Notes: generated by a model not told the origin, from the sequence alone. A stretch of DNA of 64,000 bases from Aquimarina aquimarini (GCF_900299535.1 NZ_OMKE01000023.1:186001-250000), one strand, 5' to 3'; positions 53,993-63,557 are shown, counted from the stretch's first letter. Numbers and translations are program-made.

Positions 53993-55813
53993 ATGTCTGA
54001 AGAAACAAAAAACACAGACGTTCAGGAAGTAGAGAAAAAAGCAGAAGCTCAATCTCAACAACAAGCAAATCCTGAGCAATTTTTAAAAGAATTTAACTGG
54101 CACAATTATGAGGAAGGGATTGATCCAATCGCAGACTCTAAACTTGAAGAGTTTGAAAAGCTAGTTGCAGAGAACTTCGTAGATACACTAAATGATGAAG
54201 TAGTAGACGGAACAGTAATTAATATAACTGATCGTGATGCTATTATTGATATCAATGCCAAAAGTGAAGGTGTTATCTCATTAAACGAATTTCGTTATAA
54301 CCCAGACTTAAAAGTAGGGGATAAGGTAGAGGTGTTAATTGATGTGCGTGAAGATGCTACTGGTCAATTAATTTTATCTCACCGTAAAGCTCGTGTAATC
54401 AAAGCATGGGATAGAGTAAATGGTGCACATGATACAGGTGAAATCGTAAACGGTTTTGTAAAGTGTAGAACCAAAGGAGGTATGATCGTTGATGTATTTG
54501 GTATAGAAGCATTCTTGCCAGGTTCTCAGATCGATGTGAAGCCAATTAGAGATTATGATGCGTATGTAGGTAAAACTATGGAATTCAAAGTGGTAAAAAT
54601 TAACCATGAATTCAAAAACGTTGTTGTATCTCATAAAGCGCTTATCGAAGCAGATATCGAAGAGCAGAAGAAAGAAATTATTGGTCAATTAGAAAAAGGT
54701 CAGGTATTAGAAGGTACGGTTAAGAATGTTACTTCTTACGGTGTATTTGTTGATCTTGGAGGAGTTGATGGATTAGTTCATATTACAGATCTTTCTTGGT
54801 CTAGAATCAACCACCCTAATGAGATTGTTGAGCTAGATCAGAAATTGAATGTTGTAATCTTAGACTTTGATGAGGCTAAGACTAGAATTCAATTAGGTCT
54901 TAAGCAATTGAAGCCACACCCATGGGAAGCTCTTGATAAAGAACTTAAAGTAGGTGATAAAGTAAATGGTAAAGTTGTTGTAATCGCTGATTACGGAGCA
55001 TTTATCGAAGTAGAAGAAGGAGTAGAAGGATTAATTCACGTATCAGAAATGTCTTGGTCAACTCACTTGAGATCTGCACAAGATTTTGTGAAAGTTGGAG
55101 ATCAAGTAGAAGCTGTAATTCTTACTTTGGATAGAGAAGAGCGTAAAATGTCTCTTGGTATCAAGCAATTGACTCCAGATCCTTGGACTGATATTACTAC
55201 TAAGTACCCTGTAGGTTCTAAGCATAGTGGTATTGTACGTAACTTTACTAATTTTGGTGTATTTGTTGAACTAGAAGAAGGTATTGATGGTTTAATTTAT
55301 ATCTCAGACCTTTCTTGGACTAAGAAAATTAAGCACCCATCAGACTTTACAAATGTTGGAGATACACTAGATGTAGTAGTTCTTGAATTAGATGTTGAAG
55401 GACGTAAGTTAAGTCTAGGACATAAGCAGACAGAGGATAATCCTTGGGATAAATATGAAGCAGAATTTGCTGTAGGAACTAAGCATACTGCTCAAATTGG
55501 AGAGATTGTAGACAAAGGTGCTACAATTGATTTTAACGAGGATATCATTGCATTTGTACCGTCACGTCATCTTGAAAAAGAAGATGGTAGCAAATTGAAA
55601 AAAGGTGATGAGGCAGAATTCCAAATTATTGAATTCAATAAAGAATTCAAAAGAGTGGTAGCTTCTCATACAGCTTTATTTAAAGAAGAAGAGGCTAAGA
55701 TCGTAAAACAAGCGGCTAAGAAAGCTTCTGCTAGTTCAGCAGAAAAGACTACGCTTGGAGATATTGATGCTCTAGCTGACCTTAAAGCTAAAATGGAAAA
55801 AGGAGGGAACTAG
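53993..55813 (+). CDS. rpsA: 30S ribosomal protein S1
   Basis: The start is chosen at 53993 (MSEETKNTDVQEV) from the family N-terminus; an upstream ATG at 53966 adds nine residues. Six S1 RNA-binding domains are visible in order: VVDGTVINITDRDAIIDI, GEIVNGFVKCRTKGGMIV, LEGTVKNVTSYGVFVDLGG, VNGKVVVIADYGAFIEVEE, HSGIVRNFTNFGVFVELEE and HTAQIGEIVDKGATIDF. A Lys/Ala tail ends the protein. It promotes mRNA binding to the 30S subunit; in Bacteroidota translation initiation depends little on Shine-Dalgarno pairing. It is monocistronic, with promoter and terminator. Confidence 0.95.
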   Translation: MSEETKNTDVQEVEKKAEAQSQQQANPEQFLKEFNWHNYEEGIDPIADSKLEEFEKLVAENFVDTLNDEVVDGTVINITDRDAIIDINAKSEGVISLNEFRYNPDLKVGDKVEVLIDVREDATGQLILSHRKARVIKAWDRVNGAHDTGEIVNGFVKCRTKGGMIVDVFGIEAFLPGSQIDVKPIRDYDAYVGKTMEFKVVKINHEFKNVVVSHKALIEADIEEQKKEIIGQLEKGQVLEGTVKNVTSYGVFVDLGGVDGLVHITDLSWSRINHPNEIVELDQKLNVVILDFDEAKTRIQLGLKQLKPHPWEALDKELKVGDKVNGKVVVIADYGAFIEVEEGVEGLIHVSEMSWSTHLRSAQDFVKVGDQVEAVILTLDREERKMSLGIKQLTPDPWTDITTKYPVGSKHSGIVRNFTNFGVFVELEEGIDGLIYISDLSWTKKIKHPSDFTNVGDTLDVVVLELDVEGRKLSLGHKQTEDNPWDKYEAEFAVGTKHTAQIGEIVDKGATIDFNEDIIAFVPSRHLEKEDGSKLKKGDEAEFQIIEFNKEFKRVVASHTALFKEEEAKIVKQAAKKASASSAEKTTLGDIDALADLKAKMEKGGN

Positions 55814-55837
55814 TTCTCACACTATTTTTAATATACT

Positions 55838-55866
55838 AAAAAGACCGTTTTTATAACGGTCTTTTT
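55838..55866 (+). terminator. Intrinsic terminator of rpsA
   Basis: AAAAAGACCGTT (55838-55849) and AACGGTCTTTTT (55855-55866) form a 12-bp stem with a TTTAT loop and a continuing T-run. Confidence 0.93.
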
Positions 55867-55875
55867 TTTGCTTTA

Positions 55876-56086
55876 ATGTGTAATAAAAAGGTATGTTTTG
55901 TAAATTACCAAGTAGGATTAATAGGTATAGAAGAATGTCTTTGGAATGATGTTGATTTTTCAGGTAAAATTTTAAATAGAGAACAATCTCTAAAACACAA
56001 ATGGATTAAAGAAGTTTTTCATATTACCAGATCATATTGTAATTGATGATAAAAAAGCTATTGAGTTTTTTAAAATTAAAAAGTGA
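55876..56086 (+). pseudogene. Frameshifted remnant of a small gene
   Basis: From ATG 55876 a frame of 56 codons (MCNKKVCFVNYQVGLIGIEE) runs to a stop at 56044. Near 56014 a second frame takes over with FFILPDHIVIDDKKAIEFF and runs to a stop at 56084-56086. The two pieces together read like one protein of about 70 residues broken by a single indel. The family is unknown. A sequencing indel cannot be excluded. Confidence 0.35.
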
Positions 56087-56255
56087 ATGGGAATATTTGA
56101 TAAACTATTTAATAAAAAAAGGAAGCAATTAACTTTCCATCCAAACCGAAATGGAAACCGAATCTATCAATTGATTTGAATCTCATTATGGGAAGCGAAA
56201 TATTGGTAAAACATTTAATAAATCTAAAATCAGTAACTTAACGCAACAAATATGA
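56087..56255 (+). pseudogene. Second frameshifted remnant (MGIFDKLF-type small protein)
   Basis: ATG 56087 starts MGIFDKLFNKKRKQ, a start common in small Bacteroidota proteins, and stops at 56177-56179. The neighbouring frame continues with FESHYGKRNIGKTFNKSK to a TGA (56253-56255) that overlaps the ATG of the next gene. A small indel near 56175 would join them. This again suggests gene decay or an assembly error. Confidence 0.35.
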
Positions 56256-57223
56256 ACAAACATATTAAATCAAAAACTTTATTATTAGTTTTTTTTTATG
56301 GTTACTTATTCTGTTACGGCCAAAAAGAAATAAAAGCAGATTATATAAAAAAAACTATAACTGATTCTCTTTATAATGGTAATGTAATTCTTTTCGAACA
56401 TAATAGAGGTAAGTTGCATTTGCGCTTTTCAGATTATTTAAAACAAAAAAAATATAAAATTTCTGACATTAAGTTTAATAAAAATACAATTGGAGATTTT
56501 AATGATAATGGCATAACTGATTTCTTTGGTACTATACGTATAAAACGTTGGGCTAGAAATGAATTATATATATGTTTATTTGAGTTAAATGATGATACTA
56601 TTACAATTTACAATTATTTTGAAATGGGTCCATATAGCAAATTATCCATAAAAGGTTATAAGAATGATACTCTAAATATCCATACACAAAAATGGGGAAG
56701 AGAAGGCCAGGTATACATAGATAGACTTGTATCTATTGTTCATGATGAAAAAAATATAATAAAGATTGTAACTCCTAGTAAGTTTGACGAAATGAAAAAC
56801 ATAAACATTTTTAAAGACTCAATCAAAAATATAAAAAGAGAATCTTTTATCAATAATTCCATTATTAGAAGTCAATATGAATCATACTTTAAAAAAAATA
56901 TCTCTATAGAGTCAGAGTTAAGTGGATTTGATAATTTTAACTTAAGATTTACTGTTCTCAATAAGGACATAGTAAAAGATTTTGAGAAAACTAAATTTAT
57001 TTTACAAACACTTGAATTTCTTGAATCTAATACTCGATTCCCTACTATTTTAACTAAAATTGAAAAGAAAATATTGACAAAAAAAGAAGATAAATTGAGC
57101 ATCTCTGATAAAATGAGATATAATATTAAAAATTACATTAATTCAAATACTTATTTTATTGTTGGAGAATATAGACTTGCAAATGATTATCTTTTTGACA
57201 TTATATATGTAGAAGAAAATTGA
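56252..57223 (+). CDS. Secreted protein of unknown function
   Basis: A 323-residue protein with signal peptide (TLLLVFFYGYLFCYGQ). No family is recognised. The N-terminal half contains a short FNDNGITDFFGTIRI acidic loop that recalls calcium-binding or FG-GAP-like turns and ends near VYIDRLVSIVHDEKN. The second half is Lys/Ile/Asn-rich and predicted helical. It stands alone between gene remnants and the DUF779 gene, in a notably AT-rich stretch, so it may be a recently acquired or fast-evolving gene. Confidence 0.6.
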   Translation: MNKHIKSKTLLLVFFYGYLFCYGQKEIKADYIKKTITDSLYNGNVILFEHNRGKLHLRFSDYLKQKKYKISDIKFNKNTIGDFNDNGITDFFGTIRIKRWARNELYICLFELNDDTITIYNYFEMGPYSKLSIKGYKNDTLNIHTQKWGREGQVYIDRLVSIVHDEKNIIKIVTPSKFDEMKNINIFKDSIKNIKRESFINNSIIRSQYESYFKKNISIESELSGFDNFNLRFTVLNKDIVKDFEKTKFILQTLEFLESNTRFPTILTKIEKKILTKKEDKLSISDKMRYNIKNYINSNTYFIVGEYRLANDYLFDIIYVEEN

Positions 57224-57429
57224 TAATAGAAAAATATTACCCAGCTCCAGTTATCCTATTAAATTTATATGAGCAATTTTTTTTTTTGATTTTTTTAGGT
57301 AATATTTATACTATTTCTTGTCTTTTATTTGTGCTTTTTAATTTTAACTAACTGATAATCATTATATGATTTTTTCTTTTACAGTAAATTCAAAGTATAA
57401 CTGGTATTGTTTCTATTTGAGTTCTGTTG

Positions 57430-57792
57430 TTATTCTTTAGTGGTGTTGAAGAAATTGTTTTCTTCTTCTGTTAGTAGTCTGGATTTTATCAAAAATCGTA
57501 AACCTAATGGGATTTCTAACGAAAAGCTGGCGCCTCTACCTTCTGTTATATCAATGGTAAGATGGGTATGTTTCCAGTATTCAAACTGATCTTGATTCAT
57601 ATAGAATTCTACACCTTCAATTTCGCCCAAGAAGATATCGCTGTCATCCAAATACATTTCTCCTTTTTGAAAAACCATAGGAGAAGAACCGTCACAACAT
57701 CCTCCACTTTGATGAAATATTAAGTCACCGTATTGTGATTTTAAATGTTGAACTATCTCTGTAGCTTTTTTGGTAATTGAAATTCGTTGCAT
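57430..57792 (-). CDS. DUF779 family protein
   Basis: A 120-residue protein with the conserved HQSGGCCDGSSPMVF block and YMNQDQFEYWKHTHLTIDIT. The family is regularly encoded next to NAD-dependent aldehyde dehydrogenases and its Cys pair may bind a metal or thiol. Here it lies 65 bases after the aldehyde dehydrogenase stop, with a hairpin in that gap. Its biochemical role is not established. Confidence 0.9.
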   Translation of the reverse strand: MQRISITKKATEIVQHLKSQYGDLIFHQSGGCCDGSSPMVFQKGEMYLDDSDIFLGEIEGVEFYMNQDQFEYWKHTHLTIDITEGRGASFSLEIPLGLRFLIKSRLLTEEENNFFNTTKE

Positions 57793-57815
57793 AAAGTGTT
57801 GATATTTAATGAAAA

Positions 57816-57841
57816 AGGGTCAAAAAATAAGTTTTGACCCT
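57816..57841 (-). terminator. Hairpin between aldehyde dehydrogenase and DUF779 genes
   Basis: AGGGTCAAAA (57816-57825) and TTTTGACCCT (57832-57841) form a 10-bp stem. Read leftward it is followed by TTTTC. It may partly end the aldehyde dehydrogenase transcript or stabilise its mRNA. Confidence 0.6.
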
Positions 57842-57857
57842 AATTGAAATCAAGTTA

Positions 57858-59357
57858 TTAAAAGAAACCAAGTTTATTTTTGTCGTAAGAAATTAGCATG
57901 TTTTTGGTTTGGCGATAATGACCAAGCATCATAGCGTGATTTTCTCTTCCAAATCCAGACTTTTTATATCCTCCAAAAGGAGCATGTGCAGGGTATGCAT
58001 GATAACAGTTTACCCATACTCTACCTGCTTTTATGGCACGAGGAATTTTATATAGTTGATGAGCGTCTCTGGTCCAGACTCCAGCTCCTAAACCATAAAG
58101 AGTGTCATTGGCTATCTCTAACGCTTCAGCTTCATCTTTAAATTTTGTAACGCACAGTACGGGGCCAAAAATTTCTTCTTGAAAAATGCGCATTTTATTA
58201 TGCCCTTCTAAGATGGTTGGTTTTATATAGTATCCTTTAGATAAATCACCATCTAATATAGAAGCCTCTCCACCAGTTAATATTTTTGCTCCTTCTTGTT
58301 TACCGATATCAAAATAAGATTTAATTTTTTCGTATTGATCATTAGAAGCTTGTGCTCCTATCATTGTATTGATATCATATGGGCTTCCTTGTATAATTGC
58401 TTCTGTTCTAGCAATTACACGTTTTATAAAATCATCGTATATGTCTTCCTGTACCAATAATCTTGAAGGGCAGGTGCAAACTTCTCCTTGATTAAAAGCA
58501 AAGAGTACAGCGCCTTCGATTGCTTTATCAAGATAGTTGTCATCATGATCCATAACACTATTAAAGAAGATATTTGGTGATTTTCCACCTAGCTCCATAG
58601 TTACAGGGTTAAGGTTTTTAGATGAATATTGCATGATTAGTTGCCCTGTTGTGGTTTCTCCTGTAAAAGCAACTTTATCAATCATCGAATGAGAAGCTAA
58701 TGGTTTTCCTGCCTCTGGACCAAAACCATGTACAATATTTATGACTCCTGGAGGAAAAACATCTGCTATTTTTTCCATTAATAATGTAGCAGAAGAAGGG
58801 GTCTGTTCTGCTGGTTTTAGTACGACGCAATTACCGGTTGCTAGTGCAGGTGGCAATTTCCATGATAACATTAGGAGTGGGAAATTCCAAGGAATTATTT
58901 GCCCTATTACCCCCAGAGGTTCTTTTATATTCATTGATAATGTATTCGCGTCTAATTCTGTAGCAGAACCTTCTTCAGCTCTAATGCAAGAAGCAAAATA
59001 ACGCCAATGATCTACGCAGAGTGGTATGTCTGCATTGATTGTTTCTCTAATAGGTTTACCATTGTCACAGGTTTCTACCAAGGCAAATTCTTCTAGATTT
59101 GCTTCAATGATATCGGCTACTTTATTAAGTAATGTTGCTCTTTCTGTAGCAGAGGTGTGTTCCCATGCCTCTTTTGCATTGTTTGCAGCCTCAACAGCTA
59201 AATCAACATCTTCTTTTTTTGATCTAGGGTATTTGGAAATATGACTTGCATCTATAGGAGATGTGTTTTCAAAGTATTCACCATCTAGGGGTGCAACAAA
59301 TTTTCCGTTAATAAAATTTTCGTATTTTTCTTTAAATATGGGTTTTGAATAACTCAT
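57858..59357 (-). CDS. NAD(P)-dependent aldehyde dehydrogenase
   Basis: A 499-residue enzyme of the AldB/ExaC-type group. It shows [53 protein letters not shown] with the catalytic Glu, and the active-site Cys294 in [21 protein letters not shown] and [21 protein letters not shown] follow. It oxidises aldehydes, probably acetaldehyde or similar short ones, to acids. It is divergent from an AraC-family regulator, which is probably its activator. Confidence 0.95.
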   Translation of the reverse strand: MSYSKPIFKEKYENFINGKFVAPLDGEYFENTSPIDASHISKYPRSKKEDVDLAVEAANNAKEAWEHTSATERATLLNKVADIIEANLEEFALVETCDNGKPIRETINADIPLCVDHWRYFASCIRAEEGSATELDANTLSMNIKEPLGVIGQIIPWNFPLLMLSWKLPPALATGNCVVLKPAEQTPSSATLLMEKIADVFPPGVINIVHGFGPEAGKPLASHSMIDKVAFTGETTTGQLIMQYSSKNLNPVTMELGGKSPNIFFNSVMDHDDNYLDKAIEGAVLFAFNQGEVCTCPSRLLVQEDIYDDFIKRVIARTEAIIQGSPYDINTMIGAQASNDQYEKIKSYFDIGKQEGAKILTGGEASILDGDLSKGYYIKPTILEGHNKMRIFQEEIFGPVLCVTKFKDEAEALEIANDTLYGLGAGVWTRDAHQLYKIPRAIKAGRVWVNCYHAYPAHAPFGGYKKSGFGRENHAMMLGHYRQTKNMLISYDKNKLGFF

Positions 59358-59755
59358 TATTTTTAATTTTTAGTATTAATAATAGTACCAATGGTTAAAA
59401 GGATTCTGAGTTTTTTTAGAAAAAAGAATCCAAACGCTTATGAGGTAAGAAGTGTTTTGTATAGATTGTAAACCTATCTTAGTTTACTAGAGGTTTGTCT
59501 CTTAGGTATAAACTGTTTTTGTAGAGAGAAATGGCACTATTGTTTTTGTAGTTAATTTTTTCATGACTGTTTAGTTAATTTATTAACGATTTGATAATTT
59601 CGTATAAACAAAATTATCATATAATCAAATTAAGCGATTGAACAGTTCTATATAATTATATAACAATCCTATCTATTCATGGTACATTTCTATTATTAAC
59701 TTGCACAAAAATATCAATTAAACAAATACTCTTGATTTTTTTGTACATTTAGGTT
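59358..59755. other. Divergent control region of the aldehyde dehydrogenase and AraC genes
   Basis: About 400 AT-rich bases without a plausible gene. The two divergent starts make this the likely site of AraC-type operators. I see no exact TAnnTTTG -7 box on either side, only TACTCTTG (59727-59734) as a one-mismatch match. Confidence 0.5.
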
Positions 59756-60667
59756 ATGTCACAATTACTAAAAAAACATATAACAAAAAGAAAACTAACT
59801 ACACTTGTAGAAAATAGAACAACATATAGTGCAGATTATACAGAGCTTAATATATATGAGACACATGCTTATGCACAAGAGGTGTCTTTAAAGTTTGATT
59901 TTCCAATTATTGCCAGCATGCTTTGTGGTAAAAAAATAATGCATATTGAGGGGATGCCGTCTTTTGATTTTTTTCCTGGAGAATCCGTTGTGATGCCTAC
60001 AAATATGGAAATGGTCATAGATTTTCCGTTGGCTACACAGAATGCTCCTACCAGATGTTTAGCTCTTGGTATAGATTCAGATAAAATAAAAGAAGTTGCT
60101 AGTAGGTTTAATCAAAGAGTTGCAATTGAAGCTGAAAATAATGATTGGAGTATTGATACAAGTGCTTCGCACTTAACCAATAACAAAGAGGTTAGTGTTT
60201 TGATAGAACGATTGGTGTATACTTTTTTAGATAACTGTCAATCAAAAGATGTTTTGTTAGATTTAATGATTCAGGAATTGATTGTAAGGTTGTTGCAGAC
60301 AAAAGCTAAAAACAGTATTCTAAATGATTGTAATGGAGTGTTTACAGATACTAGAATAGGAATGGTTGTTAAGTATATAAAAGATAATTTGACAAATAAG
60401 AATATAACGGTAGATTTTCTTGCGAATAAAGCATATATGAGTACGTCAAACTTTCATAAAAAATTTAAAAATACACTTGGGGTATCTCCTATAGACTATT
60501 TGAATGCAGAGAAAATTAAATTTGCAAAAAGGCTGATAAAGCAAAATAAAAAACTTTTGATCTCAGAAATAGCTTTTAAGTCAGGATTTAATAATGTTAG
60601 TTATTTTAATCGTCAGTTTAAGAAATTAGAAATGATGACTCCGCAACAATTTAAATTATCTATTTAA
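59756..60667 (+). CDS. AraC-family transcriptional regulator
   Basis: A 303-residue regulator. The N-terminal ligand-type domain is of the AraC_N kind (about 1-195; FDFFPGESVVMPTNMEMVIDFP). The C-terminal pair of helix-turn-helix units (about 205-303) includes ITVDFLANKAYMSTSNFHKKFKNTLGVSPIDYLNAEKI and ISEIAFKSGFNNVSYFNRQFKKLEMMTPQQFK. It likely controls the divergent aldehyde dehydrogenase gene, as in other bacteria with this pairing. Confidence 0.92.
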   Translation: MSQLLKKHITKRKLTTLVENRTTYSADYTELNIYETHAYAQEVSLKFDFPIIASMLCGKKIMHIEGMPSFDFFPGESVVMPTNMEMVIDFPLATQNAPTRCLALGIDSDKIKEVASRFNQRVAIEAENNDWSIDTSASHLTNNKEVSVLIERLVYTFLDNCQSKDVLLDLMIQELIVRLLQTKAKNSILNDCNGVFTDTRIGMVVKYIKDNLTNKNITVDFLANKAYMSTSNFHKKFKNTLGVSPIDYLNAEKIKFAKRLIKQNKKLLISEIAFKSGFNNVSYFNRQFKKLEMMTPQQFKLSI

Positions 60668-61047
60668 TTCCTTATCCAAGGAATTTCTTCTTACTCACTT
60701 TCAGAAAGAAAGTACATTGGATAAATTTGTTTTAGAGTTTAAATATCAACTTAATTTTCTAATGACATTGTGAATACCTATTTATTTGCGATAAACCATA
60801 CTTTCTTTGTGGTAAATTTTACATTTCATTTTTGTGTATTTGATTCTTTAAGAGTAATTGATTGGTTTTCAGTTGTTTTTGAGTTGATGGTTGCGTGATA
60901 ACGATAAAAAATAACCGTTTATCAGATTTTGTGATAGTACCCTTCACTGAAAAAAGGGGGTAGAATTTTCACTGGTATTGGTATGTTAGAAAGAGAGAAG
61001 CCTTCTGATATTTGCACTGTAGAAAAAATCTTAATTATTTTTTTAAA
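60668..61047. other. Intergenic region without recognised gene
   Basis: About 380 AT-rich bases between the AraC gene and a small secreted protein. No coding signal or strong hairpin is evident. ATATTTGC near 61010 resembles part of a -7 box for the next gene. Confidence 0.5.
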
Positions 61048-61446
61048 ATGAAAAATATAAACAAGAAAATAGTATTGGTGCTTAGTTTTTTAATAGCTGT
61101 TCAAGCGAATGCCAGAGAAAATAATCTGGTAACTGTTTTGAAAAACATAAAAACAATGTCATCTGTGAATGGAGATGATGAAACAGAACCACAAAATAAA
61201 AAAACAAAAAAGATAGCTGAAACTAGAAGTTTTCATTCTGTAAGAAAATGGAAAATAACAGTTGAGTTTGTTGATGGAGGGTTTATGTCTAAGACTATTT
61301 CTGTAAAAGAGAATTCAGGTAGAAGTGCTATGGAAACTGCTTTTTCTGAAGCAGAAAAATATCTGGAAACAATAGATGGAATAAGAGAATATAACGTTTC
61401 TCCTGTGTCTAATAACTCATTTGTGTTATTGGTAGGCGGAAAATAA
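61048..61446 (+). CDS. Small secreted protein of unknown function
   Basis: The start is chosen at 61048 (MKNINKKIVLVLSFLIAVQANA), giving a standard signal peptide; an upstream in-frame ATG at 61012 adds non-signal residues. The mature part of about 110 residues has a charged Thr/Lys-rich linker (ETEPQNKKTKK) and a compact beta-alpha segment (WKITVEFVDGGFMSKTISVKEN, then a helix AMETAFSEAEKYLE). No known family is recognised. It is monocistronic with its own terminator. Confidence 0.65.
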   Translation: MKNINKKIVLVLSFLIAVQANARENNLVTVLKNIKTMSSVNGDDETEPQNKKTKKIAETRSFHSVRKWKITVEFVDGGFMSKTISVKENSGRSAMETAFSEAEKYLETIDGIREYNVSPVSNNSFVLLVGGK

Positions 61447-61466
61447 GAAGTTATAGATACGATATG

Positions 61467-61503
61467 AAAGAGCGATTTATAATTATAAACCGCTCTTTTT
61501 TTA
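61467..61503 (+). terminator. Intrinsic terminator after the small secreted protein
   Basis: AAAGAGCG (61467-61474) and CGCTCTTT (61491-61498) enclose a further TTTATAA/TTATAAA stem with one A:C mismatch between the two, followed by a T-run. Confidence 0.88.
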
Positions 61504-61602
61504 TAGAACAATAATTTGTAGTCTAAGTTTTTTAAATTATTGATTTTATGTAGTATGAAGGATTGATTGATTTTTTAGCACTTAGGTTATTTAAAAATTG
61601 GA

Positions 61603-61632
61603 TTGTATAGTTGCAAAATTTCACTACTTTTG
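61603..61632 (+). promoter_or_regulatory. Promoter of the pyrR-pyrB operon
   Basis: TTG (61603-61605), 19 bases, then TACTTTTG (61625-61632) match the Bacteroidota promoter consensus. The expected transcript start lies only about 20 bases before the pyrR ATG, leaving no room for a PyrR-type leader attenuator. Confidence 0.72.
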
Positions 61633-61657
61633 TACTCCAGATATCCATTTGGAGATT

Positions 61658-62197
61658 ATGAGTCAAAAACTACTACTTAGTGCAAAAGAGATTGATATAA
61701 TCCTGCATCGTTTGGCTTGTCAATTAATAGAAAATCATACTCATTTTGAAGATACTGTATTAATTGGGATTCAACCGAGAGGTGTTTTCTTAGCAGATCG
61801 TATCAAGAAAATTTTAATTGATGATTATCATGTTAATGATATACAATTAGGTTATCTTGATATAACATTTTATAGAGATGATTTTAGGAGAGGAGAAAAG
61901 ACTCTTGAAGCTAATAAGACCCATATTGATTTTGTAGTCGAAGATAAGCGAATTGTATTTATCGATGATGTATTGTATACAGGACGAAGTATTAGATCAG
62001 CTCTTACTGCGGTACAATCTTTTGGTAGGCCGCAAGAAATAGAACTGCTAACACTTATAGATAGACGTTTTAGTAGGCATTTACCAATACAACCTAATTA
62101 TAGAGGTCGTCAGGTAGATGCAATAAATCAAGAAAAAGTAAAGGTGCATTGGCAGGAGAATGAAGGAGAAGATGCTATATATTTGATTAATGATTAA
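61658..62197 (+). CDS. pyrR: Bifunctional pyrimidine regulator / uracil phosphoribosyltransferase
   Basis: The start is at 61658 (MSQKLLLSAKEIDIILHRLA). The in-frame extension upstream runs through the promoter and is not coding. The 179-residue protein shows IGIQPRGVFLADRI, LGYLDITFYRDDFRR and the PRPP loop IVFIDDVLYTGRSIRSAL. In Gram-positive bacteria PyrR binds pyr mRNA with UMP. Here the short leader of its own operon leaves no obvious RNA target upstream, so its regulatory mode is uncertain. It is 45 bases before pyrB. Confidence 0.93.
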   Translation: MSQKLLLSAKEIDIILHRLACQLIENHTHFEDTVLIGIQPRGVFLADRIKKILIDDYHVNDIQLGYLDITFYRDDFRRGEKTLEANKTHIDFVVEDKRIVFIDDVLYTGRSIRSALTAVQSFGRPQEIELLTLIDRRFSRHLPIQPNYRGRQVDAINQEKVKVHWQENEGEDAIYLIND

Positions 62198-62242
62198 AGT
62201 TTCTCGAAATGGTTCTTTATTTCAAATTATAAATTTAAACGA

Positions 62243-63172
62243 ATGAGCGAATTAAGTGTAAATCACTTATTAGGAATAAAATATCTGAATAATGATGATA
62301 TTAATCTGATCTTTGAAACTGCCGATCACTTTAAAGAAGTAATAAATCGTCCAATTAAAAAGGTTCCTTCGCTTAGAGATATAACCATTGCGAATCTTTT
62401 TTTTGAGAATAGTACAAGAACAAGATTATCTTTTGAATTGGCAGAGAAACGTCTTTCTGCAGATGTGGTTAATTTTTCTGCAGCGTCGTCTTCTGTAAAA
62501 AAAGGAGAAACTCTTATTGATACCGTAAACAATATTCTTTCTATGAAAGTTGATATGGTAGTTATGAGACATCCTAATCCAGGAGCAGGAGTTTTTCTTT
62601 CTAGGCATGTAGATGCTAGTATTGTAAATGCAGGAGATGGAGCACATGAGCACCCAACACAGGCATTGCTAGATTCTTATTCTATTAGAGAACGATTGGG
62701 AGACGTAGGCGGAAAGAAGGTTGTAATAGTAGGAGATATTTTGCATTCAAGAGTGGCGCTTTCTAATATATTCGCATTAAAACTGCAAGGAGCAGAAGTA
62801 AGAGTTTGTGGGCCAAAAACATTACTACCTACTTATATAGAAAAGTTAGGTGTTAAGGTAGAAACAAACCTCAAGAAAGCCTTAGAATGGTGTGATGTCG
62901 CAAATATGTTGCGAGTACAAAATGAAAGAATGGAAATCAGTTATTTTCCTTCGACTAGAGAGTATACCCAACAATTTGGGGTGAATAAAAAGTTATTGGA
63001 AAGTTTAGATAAAGAAATTGTAATCATGCACCCAGGACCAATCAATCGTGGAGTAGAAATCACGAGCGATGTTGCTGATTCTGATCAAGCCATTATATTG
63101 GATCAGGTACAAAATGGGGTAGCAGTGCGAATGGCTGTAATATATCTTTTAGCGTCAAAAATTAAACGATAA
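62243..63172 (+). CDS. pyrB: Aspartate carbamoyltransferase catalytic subunit
   Basis: A 309-residue enzyme. It shows FFENSTRTRLSFELAEKRL (carbamoyl phosphate site), VVMRHPNPGAG, GDGAHEHPTQALLD, VVIVGDILHSRVA, LRVQNERM and the aspartate-site HPGPINRG. It condenses carbamoyl phosphate with aspartate in pyrimidine synthesis. No pyrI regulatory-chain gene follows; the next gene is a small unknown protein three bases away. Confidence 0.96.
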   Translation: MSELSVNHLLGIKYLNNDDINLIFETADHFKEVINRPIKKVPSLRDITIANLFFENSTRTRLSFELAEKRLSADVVNFSAASSSVKKGETLIDTVNNILSMKVDMVVMRHPNPGAGVFLSRHVDASIVNAGDGAHEHPTQALLDSYSIRERLGDVGGKKVVIVGDILHSRVALSNIFALKLQGAEVRVCGPKTLLPTYIEKLGVKVETNLKKALEWCDVANMLRVQNERMEISYFPSTREYTQQFGVNKKLLESLDKEIVIMHPGPINRGVEITSDVADSDQAIILDQVQNGVAVRMAVIYLLASKIKR

Positions 63173-63175
63173 CGT

Positions 63176-63508
63176 ATGATATTTAATAAAGAAGGTACTA
63201 CCACAATAGTAACACAAGAGAAAACCACAATTATTGATTTTGTAAAAGGTCTTGAAAACAAGTATGAATCTCTTAAGAATGATAATATTATTATTAATTT
63301 ATTTACATTAAAACAGATTTCTATCGATGATGTTAATGAGTTTTTGCTATTGTCAAATAAACATAAGAATACTAAACATTCATTTGTGATAGTTACCGAT
63401 AAGATCTCTTATGATGATGTTTCAAACGATATGACTATTGTTCCCACACTACAAGAAGCATATGATCTAGTTGAAATGGAGGAAATAGAAAGAGATTTAG
63501 GGTTTTAA
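63176..63508 (+). CDS. Small conserved-type protein downstream of pyrB
   Basis: A 110-residue soluble protein that begins three bases after the pyrB stop, so it is co-translated with it. The alternating strand-helix order (TTIVTQEKTTIIDFVKGL, IIINLFTLKQISIDDVNEFLLL, SFVIVTDKI) resembles a STAS-like fold, ending in an acidic tail EMEEIERDLGF. In related genomes such short proteins have, to my recollection, been labelled ribonuclease Z because they sit before rnz. No HxHxDH motif is present, so that activity is not supported. Confidence 0.65.
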   Translation: MIFNKEGTTTIVTQEKTTIIDFVKGLENKYESLKNDNIIINLFTLKQISIDDVNEFLLLSNKHKNTKHSFVIVTDKISYDDVSNDMTIVPTLQEAYDLVEMEEIERDLGF

Positions 63509-63557
63509 AAAAACATTTACTTTGTAATCATTGTTAATGTTTTTCGTCTGATATACT

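Noticed and set aside
61598..61657. Upstream extension of pyrR
   Set aside because: It covers the promoter boxes and reads through the predicted transcript start.
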